NCBI GenBank assembly: GCA_934663625.1
Contig: CAKUKP010000088.1
Coordinates: forward strand, 1 to 9,979
Direction of reading: 5' to 3'
Source: an uncultured Clostridia bacterium
GTDB taxonomy: Bacteria > Bacillota > Clostridia > Christensenellales > Aristaeellaceae
DNA: 9,979 nt
Made by a program: the position numbers and the translations under genes. Below, one piece after another: positions 1-7,500 of this stretch. The notes beneath the pieces were generated by a model that worked only from the letters and a program-made list of their open reading frames with translations, was not told the DNA's origin and searched no databases. Within the stretch, counting starts at the first letter, position 1; every line of letters starts with the position of its first letter.

Positions 1-36
1 AAGGCACAGGGCGAATAAGCGTTTGAAGTATTTCAT
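1..36 (-). CDS. 5' end of an exported-protein gene (partial, runs off the window)
   Basis: On the minus strand an ATG at 36-34 begins MKYFKRLFALCL and stays open to the window edge. A GAAAGGA ribosome site (minus strand of 44-50) lies 7 bases before the ATG, which decides the start. The two or three basic residues followed by a hydrophobic run look like the n- and h-regions of a Sec or lipoprotein signal peptide. Only 12 codons are present, so the product cannot be named. It lies just after the tRNA-Leu terminator on the same strand. I see no convincing promoter in the 38 bases between them, so it may depend on read-through or on a promoter overlapping the terminator. A 10-bp palindrome, TGATTAATCA at 54-63, sits in that gap. 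Confidence 0.6.
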   Translation of the reverse strand, partial: MKYFKRLFALCL

Positions 37-73
37 TTTTATTTCCTTTCTGTTGATTAATCAGCGATTGCTC

Positions 74-107
74 AAAAAAATTCCTACAGCGTTCAATGCT
101 GTAGGAA
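74..107 (-). terminator. Intrinsic terminator of tRNA-Leu
   Basis: The arms at 81-90 and 98-107 are a perfect 10-bp inverted repeat (TTCCTACAGC / GCTGTAGGAA) with a 7-base loop. The plus strand has seven A's at 74-80, so minus-strand transcripts end in seven U's right after the hairpin. This is a textbook rho-independent terminator, placed 10 bases past the 3' end of the tRNA. Confidence 0.9.
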
Positions 108-116
108 TACTTTGCA

Positions 117-199
117 TGGTGCCGGTGGCCGGACTTGAACCGGCACGGATAAACCGCCGCATTTTGAGTGCGGTGCGTCTGCCATTCCGCCACACCGGC
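117..199 (-). tRNA. tRNA-Leu, anticodon CAA
   Basis: The minus strand folds as a class II tRNA of 83 bases including an encoded CCA (117-119). The acceptor stem pairs GCCGGTG (199-193) with CACCGGC (127-121), and the discriminator base is A. The anticodon arm is CCGCA-CTCAAAA-TGCGG, which places CAA at positions 34-36 and so reads the leucine codon UUG. The T arm GCCGG-TTCAAGT-CCGGC is perfect. The long variable arm (CGG/CCG stem) is what is expected of tRNA-Leu. Promoter and terminator are both visible, so it is an independent unit. Confidence 0.96.
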
Positions 200-209
200 G
201 CGCTATATT

Positions 210-238
210 ATTATATATGATTCTTCTGGAAAAAGCAA
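210..238 (-). promoter_or_regulatory. Promoter of tRNA-Leu
   Basis: On the minus strand a perfect -10 TATAAT (215-210) follows a -35-like TTGCTT (238-233) with a 17-base spacer. The -10 ends 10 bases before the mature tRNA 5' end, which suits a short leader removed by RNase P. It is divergent from the sigma-factor promoter that starts 10 bases further on. Confidence 0.7.
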
Positions 239-248
239 TACATAGTTG

Positions 249-276
249 TTGCAAAATCATTTCTTTTGTGTATAAT
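249..276 (+). promoter_or_regulatory. Vegetative-type promoter of the sigma-factor operon
   Basis: TTGCAA at 249-254, a 16-base spacer and a perfect TATAAT at 271-276 precede the GTG at 307 by about 30 bases. This looks like a housekeeping sigma-A promoter. I see no ECF-type GGAAC/CGTC pair, so autoregulation by the encoded sigma factor is not evident here. Confidence 0.65.
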
Positions 277-306
277 GGTATGTAAGAATTCAAAGGAGGT
301 AGCTCG

Positions 307-885
307 GTGGAATTCGATGAAAAGCAATTAATCGAACGGGCGAGCCGTGGAGAGGCAGATGCGTTCAATGCGCTGCTGGGCGCGCATGAAAAGCAGATGT
401 ACGCCGTGGCGCTGCGCATGTGCCAGAATCGCGATGATGCGCAGGATTGCCTTCAGGAAGCCATGATTCGCGTATTTCGCGCGATATCCGGTTTCAAGGG
501 TCAATCCTCATTTTCCACGTGGCTGTACCGAATTACGATGAATACCTGTCTGGATGAATTGCGCAGGCGCAAAACCAGGCCGAATACATCGCTGGATAAT
601 ATGGTGGATCAGGGCTGGTCGCCGGTGGACGAGGGCATATCGCCCGAAAGACACGCGATGAATTCCGAAACGCGCCGCCAGTTGAACGCCGCGATCGCGC
701 GCCTGCCGGAGGATATGCGATCCGCCATCGTGCTGCGCGATATCCAGGGCATGACCTATGAAGAAATTGCGGCGGCGCTGGATATCAACGTGGGCACGAT
801 CAAATCCCGCATCAGCCGCGGCAGAATGAAATTACGCGAAGAATTAAGAACAATTCCGGAACTTTTTGGCGAAAGCCGCGTCTAA
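307..885 (+). CDS. RNA polymerase ECF sigma factor (sigma-70 family)
   Basis: A 192-residue protein, the usual length for extracytoplasmic-function sigma factors. Region 2 spans about residues 20-89: the core-binding helices contain DDAQDCLQEAMIRVFRAI, followed by FSTWLYRITMNTCLDELRRR, which is the -10-recognising region 2.4. Region 4 spans about 124-178, with a helix-turn-helix around YEEIAAALDINVGTIKSRIS (151-170) that should contact the -35. There is no region 1 or 3, as expected of group IV. The GTG start is chosen because AAAGGAGGT ends 6 bases before it. It is followed after 32 bases by an anti-sigma gene, so it is probably held inactive at the membrane until an envelope signal arrives. 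It resembles the SigW/RpoE class, but its regulon cannot be read from this window. Confidence 0.95.
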   Translation: MEFDEKQLIERASRGEADAFNALLGAHEKQMYAVALRMCQNRDDAQDCLQEAMIRVFRAISGFKGQSSFSTWLYRITMNTCLDELRRRKTRPNTSLDNMVDQGWSPVDEGISPERHAMNSETRRQLNAAIARLPEDMRSAIVLRDIQGMTYEEIAAALDINVGTIKSRISRGRMKLREELRTIPELFGESRV

Positions 886-917
886 ATGGTGTATGAAGGA
901 AAGGGGGGCGCGCAAAC

Positions 918-1748
918 ATGAAATGTGATGAATTTACATCGGCGCTGGACGCCTATATCGATGGCGAATTATCGCCGGATGATGTGCGCGCAATGTGCGA
1001 ACATGCGAAAGGATGCGCCGCGTGCGGCGATGAATTGAAGCGGGCGGAATTTCTGCGCGATGCGCTTCGAAATATCGATGCGGATACATTTGTACCGCTG
1101 GAAGCACAGGCGGCGTGGCGATCCGCGGTAAAGCGTGAACGCGGGCGGAAAAGGAAGAATACATGGATTCGTTCGCTCACCGCGGTGGCGGCTGCGGCGG
1201 TCGTGCTGGTGGGCAGCATAACGCTGATCGGCAATCAGAAAAACGATCTGAATACGGATTCGGGGATGGACGGCGTAATGCTTGGCTCCGCGATGGAATC
1301 GACGGATACGGATCAGGGGACGGACGATGAAATGCTGAAATCTGCACCGGTGCCGGTTGCCGCTGAAGATTCAGTGGAAACGACAACGCCGCTCTTCAAG
1401 GCGGATTCGGCGGAAAAGGCGGCGGCGCACATGATCGCGAGCGACGGCGAAAGCGCAATCCTGACGGAAAGTGCGCCGAATGAAACGGATTACGCGTGCT
1501 GGAAGAAAATTCGGGTGGAAAATCTGGATTCGGCGTGCAATGCGCTGGAACAGCTCGCGTCCGAATATGAAGGCAGCGTGACGCGCGAAAACGGCGTGGA
1601 TCAGGAAATTACCTATCGCGTTGAACTGCCGGGCGCATATCTGGATGATTTTGCGGCGGCAGTCGGCGGCATCGGCGATGTTCGCGATTCCAAAACGCGC
1701 GAGGGCGATTTTGATCCGGCGATCGCGTATGTGCTGCTGTTTGAATAA
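918..1748 (+). CDS. Membrane anti-sigma factor with zinc-binding ZAS domain and an extracytoplasmic domain
   Basis: A 276-residue partner of the sigma factor upstream. Residues 1-50 form a putative zinc-finger anti-sigma domain: the signature H-x3-C-x2-C is at H29, C33 and C36, with C3 as the likely fourth ligand. One hydrophobic segment at about 84-105, preceded by RERGRKRK, predicts an N-in single-pass membrane protein. Residues 106-190 are an acidic, low-complexity linker. Residues 191-276 form a compact outer domain (WKKIRVENLDSACNALEQL, then YRVELPGAYLDDFAAAVG) that resembles the DUF4349 pattern of small envelope proteins; that resemblance is from memory and uncertain. The ribosome site is the G-run at 903-908. 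It should bind the sigma factor in the cytosol and release it when the outer domain senses a signal, possibly through proteolysis. Confidence 0.88.
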   Translation: MKCDEFTSALDAYIDGELSPDDVRAMCEHAKGCAACGDELKRAEFLRDALRNIDADTFVPLEAQAAWRSAVKRERGRKRKNTWIRSLTAVAAAAVVLVGSITLIGNQKNDLNTDSGMDGVMLGSAMESTDTDQGTDDEMLKSAPVPVAAEDSVETTTPLFKADSAEKAAAHMIASDGESAILTESAPNETDYACWKKIRVENLDSACNALEQLASEYEGSVTRENGVDQEITYRVELPGAYLDDFAAAVGGIGDVRDSKTREGDFDPAIAYVLLFE

Positions 1749-1763
1749 AGGAGAATGCAACAA

Positions 1764-2456
1764 ATGAAAAAGGTATTATCGATCGTACTTGCAATGCTGA
1801 TGCTGATCGGCGCTTCTGCGCTGGCGGAAAAGACGCTGAACGTAACGGGCAGCGGAACGGTATATCTGGATGCGGATATCGCCTATGCGTCGCTGGGCGT
1901 AAGCTACACGGGCGCGGATTTATCCGTGATTCAGCAGCAGGCCAATGAAACCATCGAAGCGGTATGCAAGGCGATGGAGGAGGCCGGTCTGGATGCGAAG
2001 AACATCTCCACGGATAATATCAACATCTATCCCATGTACGATTATTCCGAAAACGATAGCAAGCTGACCGGATACCGCATCGATGAGCGGCTTTCGATCC
2101 ACACGGAGGATATCGATGCGCTGGGCGCGTACATCGATGCGGCGTTCGCCGTAGGCGCGAACACCTTCGATTCGATCACCTTCTCCGTAAAGGATGATTC
2201 GCAGGCGAAGAAGGACGCGCTGAAGAAGGCGGTGCAGGACGCGCGCGAAAAGGCGGAGGTCATCGCCGAAGCATCCGGCGAGGAAATCGACAGCGTGGTT
2301 ACGATTTCCGAAAATGAACAGTACAGCTATTACAATACGGATTCGCGGGCGTACATCATGAAGTCCGAAAGCGCGGATGCGGGAGCGGGCACCACGGTGC
2401 GCGCGGCGCAGATCAACGTATCGGCGGATGTGCAGATCACCTACCGGCTGAAATAA
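1764..2456 (+). CDS. Secreted SIMPL-domain (DUF541) protein
   Basis: A 230-residue exported protein. The start at 1764 is preferred over the in-frame ATG at 1755 because the AAAGGAG site (1747-1753, overlapping the stop of the upstream gene) is 10 bases from 1764 but only one base from 1755. Residues 1-21 (MKKVLSIVLAMLMLIGASALA) are a clear Sec signal peptide with an ALA cleavage site and no lipobox cysteine. The rest matches the SIMPL family: VTGSGTVYLDADIAYASLGV at the start, a STDNINIYPMYDY and GYRI segment in the middle, then DALKKAVQDAREKAEVIAEA. Family members are envelope or periplasmic proteins of unclear biochemical role (E. coli YggE, oxidative-stress related; eukaryotic SIMPL gave the name). 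Tight spacing behind the anti-sigma gene says it is co-transcribed. Confidence 0.88.
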   Translation: MKKVLSIVLAMLMLIGASALAEKTLNVTGSGTVYLDADIAYASLGVSYTGADLSVIQQQANETIEAVCKAMEEAGLDAKNISTDNINIYPMYDYSENDSKLTGYRIDERLSIHTEDIDALGAYIDAAFAVGANTFDSITFSVKDDSQAKKDALKKAVQDAREKAEVIAEASGEEIDSVVTISENEQYSYYNTDSRAYIMKSESADAGAGTTVRAAQINVSADVQITYRLK

Positions 2457-2481
2457 CCAAAATCGCTATCTGGAGAAATCA

Positions 2482-2697
2482 ATGGAAAAAGCAAATATCG
2501 AAAGAATCAATTATTTTACGCGGCTGGCGCGCGAACGCGATCTGACGCAGGAAGAACAGGCGGAACGGCAGAAGTGCCGTGCAGCCTATCTGAAGGCGTT
2601 TCGCACGCAGATGCGCGCCCAGCTCACGCAGACCATCGTGGAATATCCCGACGGCACCTGCGTACCGCTGACGGAAACAACTAAAAAGAAATCGTGA
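2482..2697 (+). CDS. DUF896 (YnzC-like) small protein
   Basis: A 71-residue cytoplasmic protein of the DUF896 family. NIERINYFTRLARERDLTQE forms the first helix and turn, then EEQAERQKCRAAYLKAFRTQ contains the family hallmark R-x-x-Y-L-K-x-F-R. The remaining tail (VEYPDGTCVPLTETTKKKS) is variable in the family. B. subtilis YnzC is a helical-hairpin protein encoded near the SOS cell-division inhibitor yneA; its function is not established. A GGAG site (2472-2475) is 6 bases before the ATG. It follows the SIMPL gene by 25 bases with no terminator between, so it is probably the last gene of the sigma operon, although its function need not be related. Confidence 0.88.
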   Translation: MEKANIERINYFTRLARERDLTQEEQAERQKCRAAYLKAFRTQMRAQLTQTIVEYPDGTCVPLTETTKKKS

Positions 2698-2699
2698 GT

Positions 2700-2713
2700 T
2701 GTGCAATTGCACA
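2700..2713. repeat. 14-bp perfect palindrome after the DUF896 gene
   Basis: TGTGCAATTGCACA begins two bases after the TGA stop at 2695-2697. It has no loop, so it is better suited to a dimeric DNA-binding protein than to an RNA hairpin. It may equally be chance. No promoter is visible next to it. Confidence 0.35.
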
Positions 2714-2722
2714 GAACGATTA

Positions 2723-2780
2723 ATACACAAAGACACGGGAAAGTACCGCTTAAGGTATTAATTCCCGTGTCTTTGTGTAT
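2723..2780 (+). terminator. Long hairpin, probable terminator of the sigma-factor operon
   Basis: Arms 2723-2740 and 2763-2780 are a perfect 18-bp inverted repeat (ATACACAAAGACACGGGA and its complement). The 22-base interior holds a second 4-bp stem, TACC/GGTA at 2744-2747 and 2754-2757. It starts 25 bases after the last stop codon. The U-tract is poor: the descending arm itself is T-rich (CTTTGTGTAT) and no T-run follows. Termination is the likeliest role, but an RNA-stability hairpin or a small transposable-element relic remains possible. Confidence 0.6.
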
Positions 2781-2865
2781 AGCTCCATATAGCGAATTGA
2801 AATAAGCATTGCATGTTGGAGTGAATAGAGTAAATTAAAGAACAAAAATTCAAAAAAACAGTAGA

Positions 2866-2895
2866 TTTACAATGGAATATATGATAGAATAAAAT
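2866..2895 (+). promoter_or_regulatory. Probable promoter of the secreted-protein pair
   Basis: TTTACA at 2866-2871, an 18-base spacer and TAAAAT at 2890-2895 each match the sigma-A consensus at five of six positions. They lie about 100 bases before the ATG at 2999, which gives a leader that includes the hairpin at 2945-2969. The surrounding 2698-2998 stretch has no gene. It is AT-rich and otherwise holds the palindrome, the operon-closing hairpin and this promoter. Confidence 0.5.
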
Positions 2896-2944
2896 GTGAA
2901 ATAATAATGACCAATGTGTGTTGCATTGCTGATAATTGTGAAGT

Positions 2945-2969
2945 TCAGGCGAAAACGAATTTCGCCTGA
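2945..2969 (+). promoter_or_regulatory. Hairpin in the 5' leader of the SH3-protein gene
   Basis: TCAGGCGAAA (2945-2954) and TTTCGCCTGA (2960-2969) pair perfectly over 10 bp around the 5-base loop ACGAA. It ends 16 bases before the AAGGGGG ribosome site (2986-2992), so it does not mask that site. No T-run follows, so it is not a standard terminator. It could stabilise the mRNA or be an operator for a repressor. Confidence 0.55.
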
Positions 2970-2998
2970 TAATACAAAAGAGGGTAAGGGGGTACATT

Positions 2999-4501
2999 AT
3001 GCGTAGGGGATTAAAGAAAGCTTTGGCAGTTGTATTAATGGTGGTGCTTCTAATGGGCGCTTTTTCAACAGCTGTAATGGAAACGGTGCAGAATGATACC
3101 GAAAGCGAAGTGACTCTTCGTGAACGGCTCGCAGACGCTGCACCGGATGCAGAAATTGTTTTCTTTTTTAATGATGATTATGATGGAGATGGTCAGCAGG
3201 AAGCTTTCGCGCTGTTGGATGATACAGTCGCGGAAAAACTGTGGTTTGTAAGTCCATCGTACTGCACGAGCATCCAATCCGGAAAAAGCTATCGCAGCCT
3301 CGGAAAGTTCGATCGGGGCGCGTCGATTCTTTTGGCAACTGAAATAGATGAGGGCGAGAATGGCGTAGCAAACGATTTTTGGATCGTAATGGGTGGAGTA
3401 CCTTTCAACGTTGATTTGAATAACTATGAAGGCTATTCTTACAATGGAAACGGAGAATTCGAAAAGGAATCAATTGCGCCCGATGGCAATGTACAGAAGC
3501 CGTATTACTTTACGCTGGATAAACTCGAAATGGTGGAACTGGGCGGTATATACATTACTCGTTCTCAATTGGAAGAATTGGAGGGCGCGTCAGAGATTCT
3601 GAAAAACGAAGAGAATAATGGAAATGAGATCAAGGATATTATCTATCGCCGAAATGGCGTGATTAATATTAATCTTTACAACGGCGATTCTTATGAGAAT
3701 ATGACGTTACGTTTTGATGCGCAAGGAACCGGCGTACAGGATACGGGAACTAGATATGGTGGGCTGTATGATCTGTTAAGTGGTGAAACGGAAAATGTAA
3801 TCTATCCGGATTCCTTCCCGATGGATAAGGCAGCCATCGGAAAAGAAGTAGAATCCGAATCGGATACCAACAATCAAATTAGAGTAGCCGCCGTGGACGA
3901 CAGTCAATCGGACAAAGCGGAAAGGTTTAAACAATTCAGAGAACAAAACAGCGAGCTTAAAACGCCGGCAACCGCCGAGCCGGTCAGCCAAGCGCAAGTT
4001 TCGGAGCAGGAGAATTCTCAACAGACAGGTACATATGTGCGTGCAACGGGAGATGTGAAGGTACGTTCCGCGCCCAGCAAAAATGCAGAGGAATTGGGCG
4101 TTTTACATGAAGGTCAAAGAGCACTTTATGCAGGTGAAACCAGAAAAGACGATCGTCAGGTAGAATGGTACAAAATCTCAATGAACGGACGGACGGGCTG
4201 GGTTTCATCGAAGTATGCGATAGTGGAAAACCGCGCATCAACTTCTTCCGGATCATCATTGTCTGGCAGTGGATCTAATAAATCCGCAACGTCCGGTCAG
4301 AGCGTTGCGATATCCGGCGGTAAGTGCAATATCCGTACTGGCCCCGGGCTGAATTACGATACGATTGGATCGTTAAAGGCGGGTCGTGTAGTTCGTTATT
4401 TGGGAAAAAGCCAGAAAGATAATAGAGGCGTAACATGGTATTACATTGAATTTGAGGGTGAAAAAGGCTGGGTTTCTTCCAAGTATGGGTATTTGCGCTG
4501 A
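2999..4501 (+). CDS. Secreted protein with two C-terminal SH3b domains
   Basis: A 500-residue exported protein. The start is set by AAGGGGG six bases before the ATG. Residues 1-27 form a Sec signal peptide (MRRGLKKALAVVLMVVLLMG then AFSTAVM). At 58-68 NDDYDGDGQQE is a calcium-loop-like D-x-D-x-D-G motif, like those in VCBS/FG-GAP-type surface proteins; the domain around it (about 40-270) I cannot name. Residues 285-343 are a polar linker. Two bacterial SH3 domains follow, at about 344-410 and 435-500. Each has the typical VRSAPS or IRTGPG start, a WYKI or WYYI strand and the end motif GWVSSKY. Such domains bind peptidoglycan cross-bridges or stem peptides. No catalytic domain is visible. The hydrolase-like gene follows 81 bases later and probably shares the transcript, suggesting that the two work together at the cell wall. 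Confidence 0.87.
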   Translation: MRRGLKKALAVVLMVVLLMGAFSTAVMETVQNDTESEVTLRERLADAAPDAEIVFFFNDDYDGDGQQEAFALLDDTVAEKLWFVSPSYCTSIQSGKSYRSLGKFDRGASILLATEIDEGENGVANDFWIVMGGVPFNVDLNNYEGYSYNGNGEFEKESIAPDGNVQKPYYFTLDKLEMVELGGIYITRSQLEELEGASEILKNEENNGNEIKDIIYRRNGVININLYNGDSYENMTLRFDAQGTGVQDTGTRYGGLYDLLSGETENVIYPDSFPMDKAAIGKEVESESDTNNQIRVAAVDDSQSDKAERFKQFREQNSELKTPATAEPVSQAQVSEQENSQQTGTYVRATGDVKVRSAPSKNAEELGVLHEGQRALYAGETRKDDRQVEWYKISMNGRTGWVSSKYAIVENRASTSSGSSLSGSGSNKSATSGQSVAISGGKCNIRTGPGLNYDTIGSLKAGRVVRYLGKSQKDNRGVTWYYIEFEGEKGWVSSKYGYLR

Positions 4502-4524
4502 AATAGCGTATCCATTTCATGCGC
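4495..4524 (+). repeat. Imperfect stem-loop across the end of the SH3-protein gene
   Basis: GCGCTGAAAT (4495-4504) pairs with ATTTCATGCGC (4514-4524) with one bulged T and a 9-base loop. It overlaps the stop codon at 4499-4501. There is no T-run, so it is more likely an mRNA-stability or processing element between two co-transcribed genes than a terminator. Confidence 0.35.
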
Positions 4525-4582
4525 TGAAGAATGCAGTGCGGAACAAATAGCAGGTTGACCGATGTTAGAAGGAGGAAATAGA

Positions 4583-7500
4583 ATGAAAAGAACAGGAATC
4601 ATATGCATTTTGATATGTGTGATCGTAATACTGATTTGCGCAGGAAGCGCATTTGCGATTGGTGCGCCGGACATATATGCAGAACAGATGGATTTGGGTC
4701 GATATAACGCGGATGAAGAAAAGGTATCGATTTGGGATAATGGTGAAAATCGAAATCAGAAAATCAAGTTGCTGCCTGTAGATGAAATTGGCAACATTGT
4801 ATGGCCGCCCGTGGATGGCGCTGCATGGTATAAGGTAACGGTGCGCGATGTTGATAATGACGTCGTTGTATATAATGAAGATCATCAGGATGCATCCTGC
4901 TATTGGTTCAATCCCGGACAGCTCTCCGTGGGTACGAACTATAAACTTGCCGTGGGTGCATATGCGTCTGAGGACAATTATGCGTGGGGCGATTATTTCT
5001 ATTTTAGAATGGTTGAATCCACTTATGAAGAGTCCAACTGGGAAGAATACGATTGGTCGGAAGAGGAAGACTATCTGAGTGAAGAATGGCCGGTTGAAGA
5101 AGATTATTTGAGCGATGATTGGTCGGAAGAGGAAGACTATCTGAGCGAAGAATTTCCGGTTGAGGAAGACTATTTGAGCGATGATGGACAGGGTGATTAT
5201 GAAGTAACCCAATTGGATGGCTATTTCGAATGGGACAACGTTCAATTGCAAATTGGCAATGTGTATCGGCTTTCCGGCGCAGTGTTATCATCCGGAAGTC
5301 CATTGAGCCGCATAACCTATCAGATTGACGGCTGGTACGGCGATGATCAGAACAATCGTTATTGCAGTCAAGAAGTGTGGGATACGAATTATGTGAATCT
5401 GGAAGACCTGACGGATATGTATCTGGATACGAACAATGCGCCGCTGAATGCGCCTGGCAAATATAAACTGAGCCTTGTAGCGAAATGCGCAGATGAAACG
5501 TGGGCAAAATTGGCTGAAATCACGTTGTATGTTGCAGCGGATGGACAGGATAATGCCTACGAGGGAAATGAACAATATAGCGAGGATAGAGGGGCTTCGA
5601 ACGAAAGCAGCGAACAGCATGTAACTGACCGGAGTTTGTCCGAAGAAGGAGAACAGCATGGCGATGATCAGGAAAGAACGCCTGAAGACATCCTGAATTC
5701 GACTGAAATTGACGGCTATTTCAAACCTGATTCGTTTGAAATGAAAGTCGGCTCCAAGTGGAGCATTTCGGGAGAAGTAGCTTCGATCGGAAGTCCGCTG
5801 GTTCGTATAACCTATCAGATTGACGGTTGGGATGGCGATGATGGAAACAACCGTTATTGCAGTCAGGAAGTGGCCAATGCGGATTATGTGAATTTGGAAG
5901 ACTTAACCGAGCTGTATCTGGATGGTACGCGCGCGCCGTTGAACGTTCCGGGGAAATATAACCTGCATCTGGTTGCGAAGTGCGCTGATGATACGTGGGC
6001 AAAGCTGGATGAAATTACCGTAACCGTAACGGGTGAAACGGCTGCAAATACATCCGACGATGGAGCAGATAGCGGCGAATCGGAAAAAACGGATGAAAAC
6101 GTATCCACGCCTGCAACATCTACGAAGATCGAAGGATACTTTGGACTGGAAAATTTGGAAATGGAAGTCGGCTCTAAGTGGATTATTCCCGGAGAGGTGG
6201 CTTCGATCGGAAGTCCTTTGAACCGCATAACCTATCAGATTGATGGTTGGGATGGCGATGATAGGAATAACCGATATTGCAGTCAGGGGGTAGCCAATAC
6301 GAACTACGTGAATCTGGAAGATTTGCACGATTTGTATCTGGATGGTACTCGTGCGCCTTTGAACGAGCCGGGCAAATATACGCTTCATCTGGTTGCGTCC
6401 TGCGAAGATACAAGCTGGAAGAAACTGGCTAAAATAACGGTGGTTGTGAAGGGCAACAAGAAGCTAGATATTCCGGCAGATGAATATGACAAGGAAGAAG
6501 AACAGAAAACAACAATTAAGTCGGAAACTGATTCTCCGTCTGTCGTGGTTCATTCTGTAACACCGGCATCTGTAAATAATAGTGGAAATAACGTATTTAA
6601 TATCTCTGTTTCTGCGAAGAACATGAAATATGTAACATTCGAATTCGGCGATCTTTTGGTAGATGAAAAATGGGATCACGACAGTGAGAATAGTCCGCAT
6701 AGAGGATATCAAAACAATTGGTATTTTGACGGAAAAGGCGATATTGAGGGATATAGATACGAAGAAACCAACTGGGTTGCTAAGTTCTATCCTAAAGCTG
6801 ATTCGACGGAAGGAACATATAATATCCTTATAACGGCATATGGTGAAAATGAGTCATCGTCAACGACTACGACTGTAACGCTCAAACAACGTGGCAAGGG
6901 CGAGCCACAAATTAATAGTGATGTTAAAACAACTACAGATAGTCAAGGCAATATTGTAATCGATTTTTCTACGAAAACAAAGAAGGTTGTAAATGGAACA
7001 CCAACAAGACCGTATTATTATCTTGATAATGATTGTGCATATCCTGATGTGGATAATCTACGAGATATAATTAACCAATTTGATGTTGATGGGCAAGGAT
7101 ATAAGTTTCAACTGGAATACAGAAATAGTAATGATCAGAATCGTGGCTTCTACGAAAGAACACCAGACGGTTCGACTTATTGTACTTGGTATGTCAGAGA
7201 TGTCTGTAGAGCCGTTGGTGCACCGTGGATAGATGCTGGTGGTGCGTCTGTAGTTTATAATTGGGCTAAGATAAATGCAGAGAATAATGGCTGGATAAAA
7301 CTTGGTAATGGTTCTAAAACTGTTTTGCAACAAGCGGTTTCTAAAACTAATGAAGGGTATTTAGTAGTTGGTGTATATGATGGACATGTATTTATGCTAT
7401 ATCCGCAAGGATCAGAAACGCCATACATTTCGCAGGCGGGGGCTCAGAATAATCGATGCAATACACTGTCGGAGGTAAATAATAAAGCGAAACAGCTTGG

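Noticed and set aside
93..419. A 108-codon minus-strand open frame over the tRNA-Leu and the sigma-factor start
   Set aside because: It runs through a tRNA gene and two promoters and is antisense to a confident sigma factor.
2723..2780. Terminal inverted repeats of a miniature transposable element
   Set aside because: The two arms are only 22 bases apart, there is no target-site duplication, and a single copy is seen in the window. A hairpin at the end of an operon explains it better.
4565..5251. A 228-codon minus-strand open frame opposite the start of the large secreted protein
   Set aside because: It is a shadow of the acidic repeat: glutamate codons read backwards give F/L/I-rich sequence. 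It has no ribosome site or promoter.
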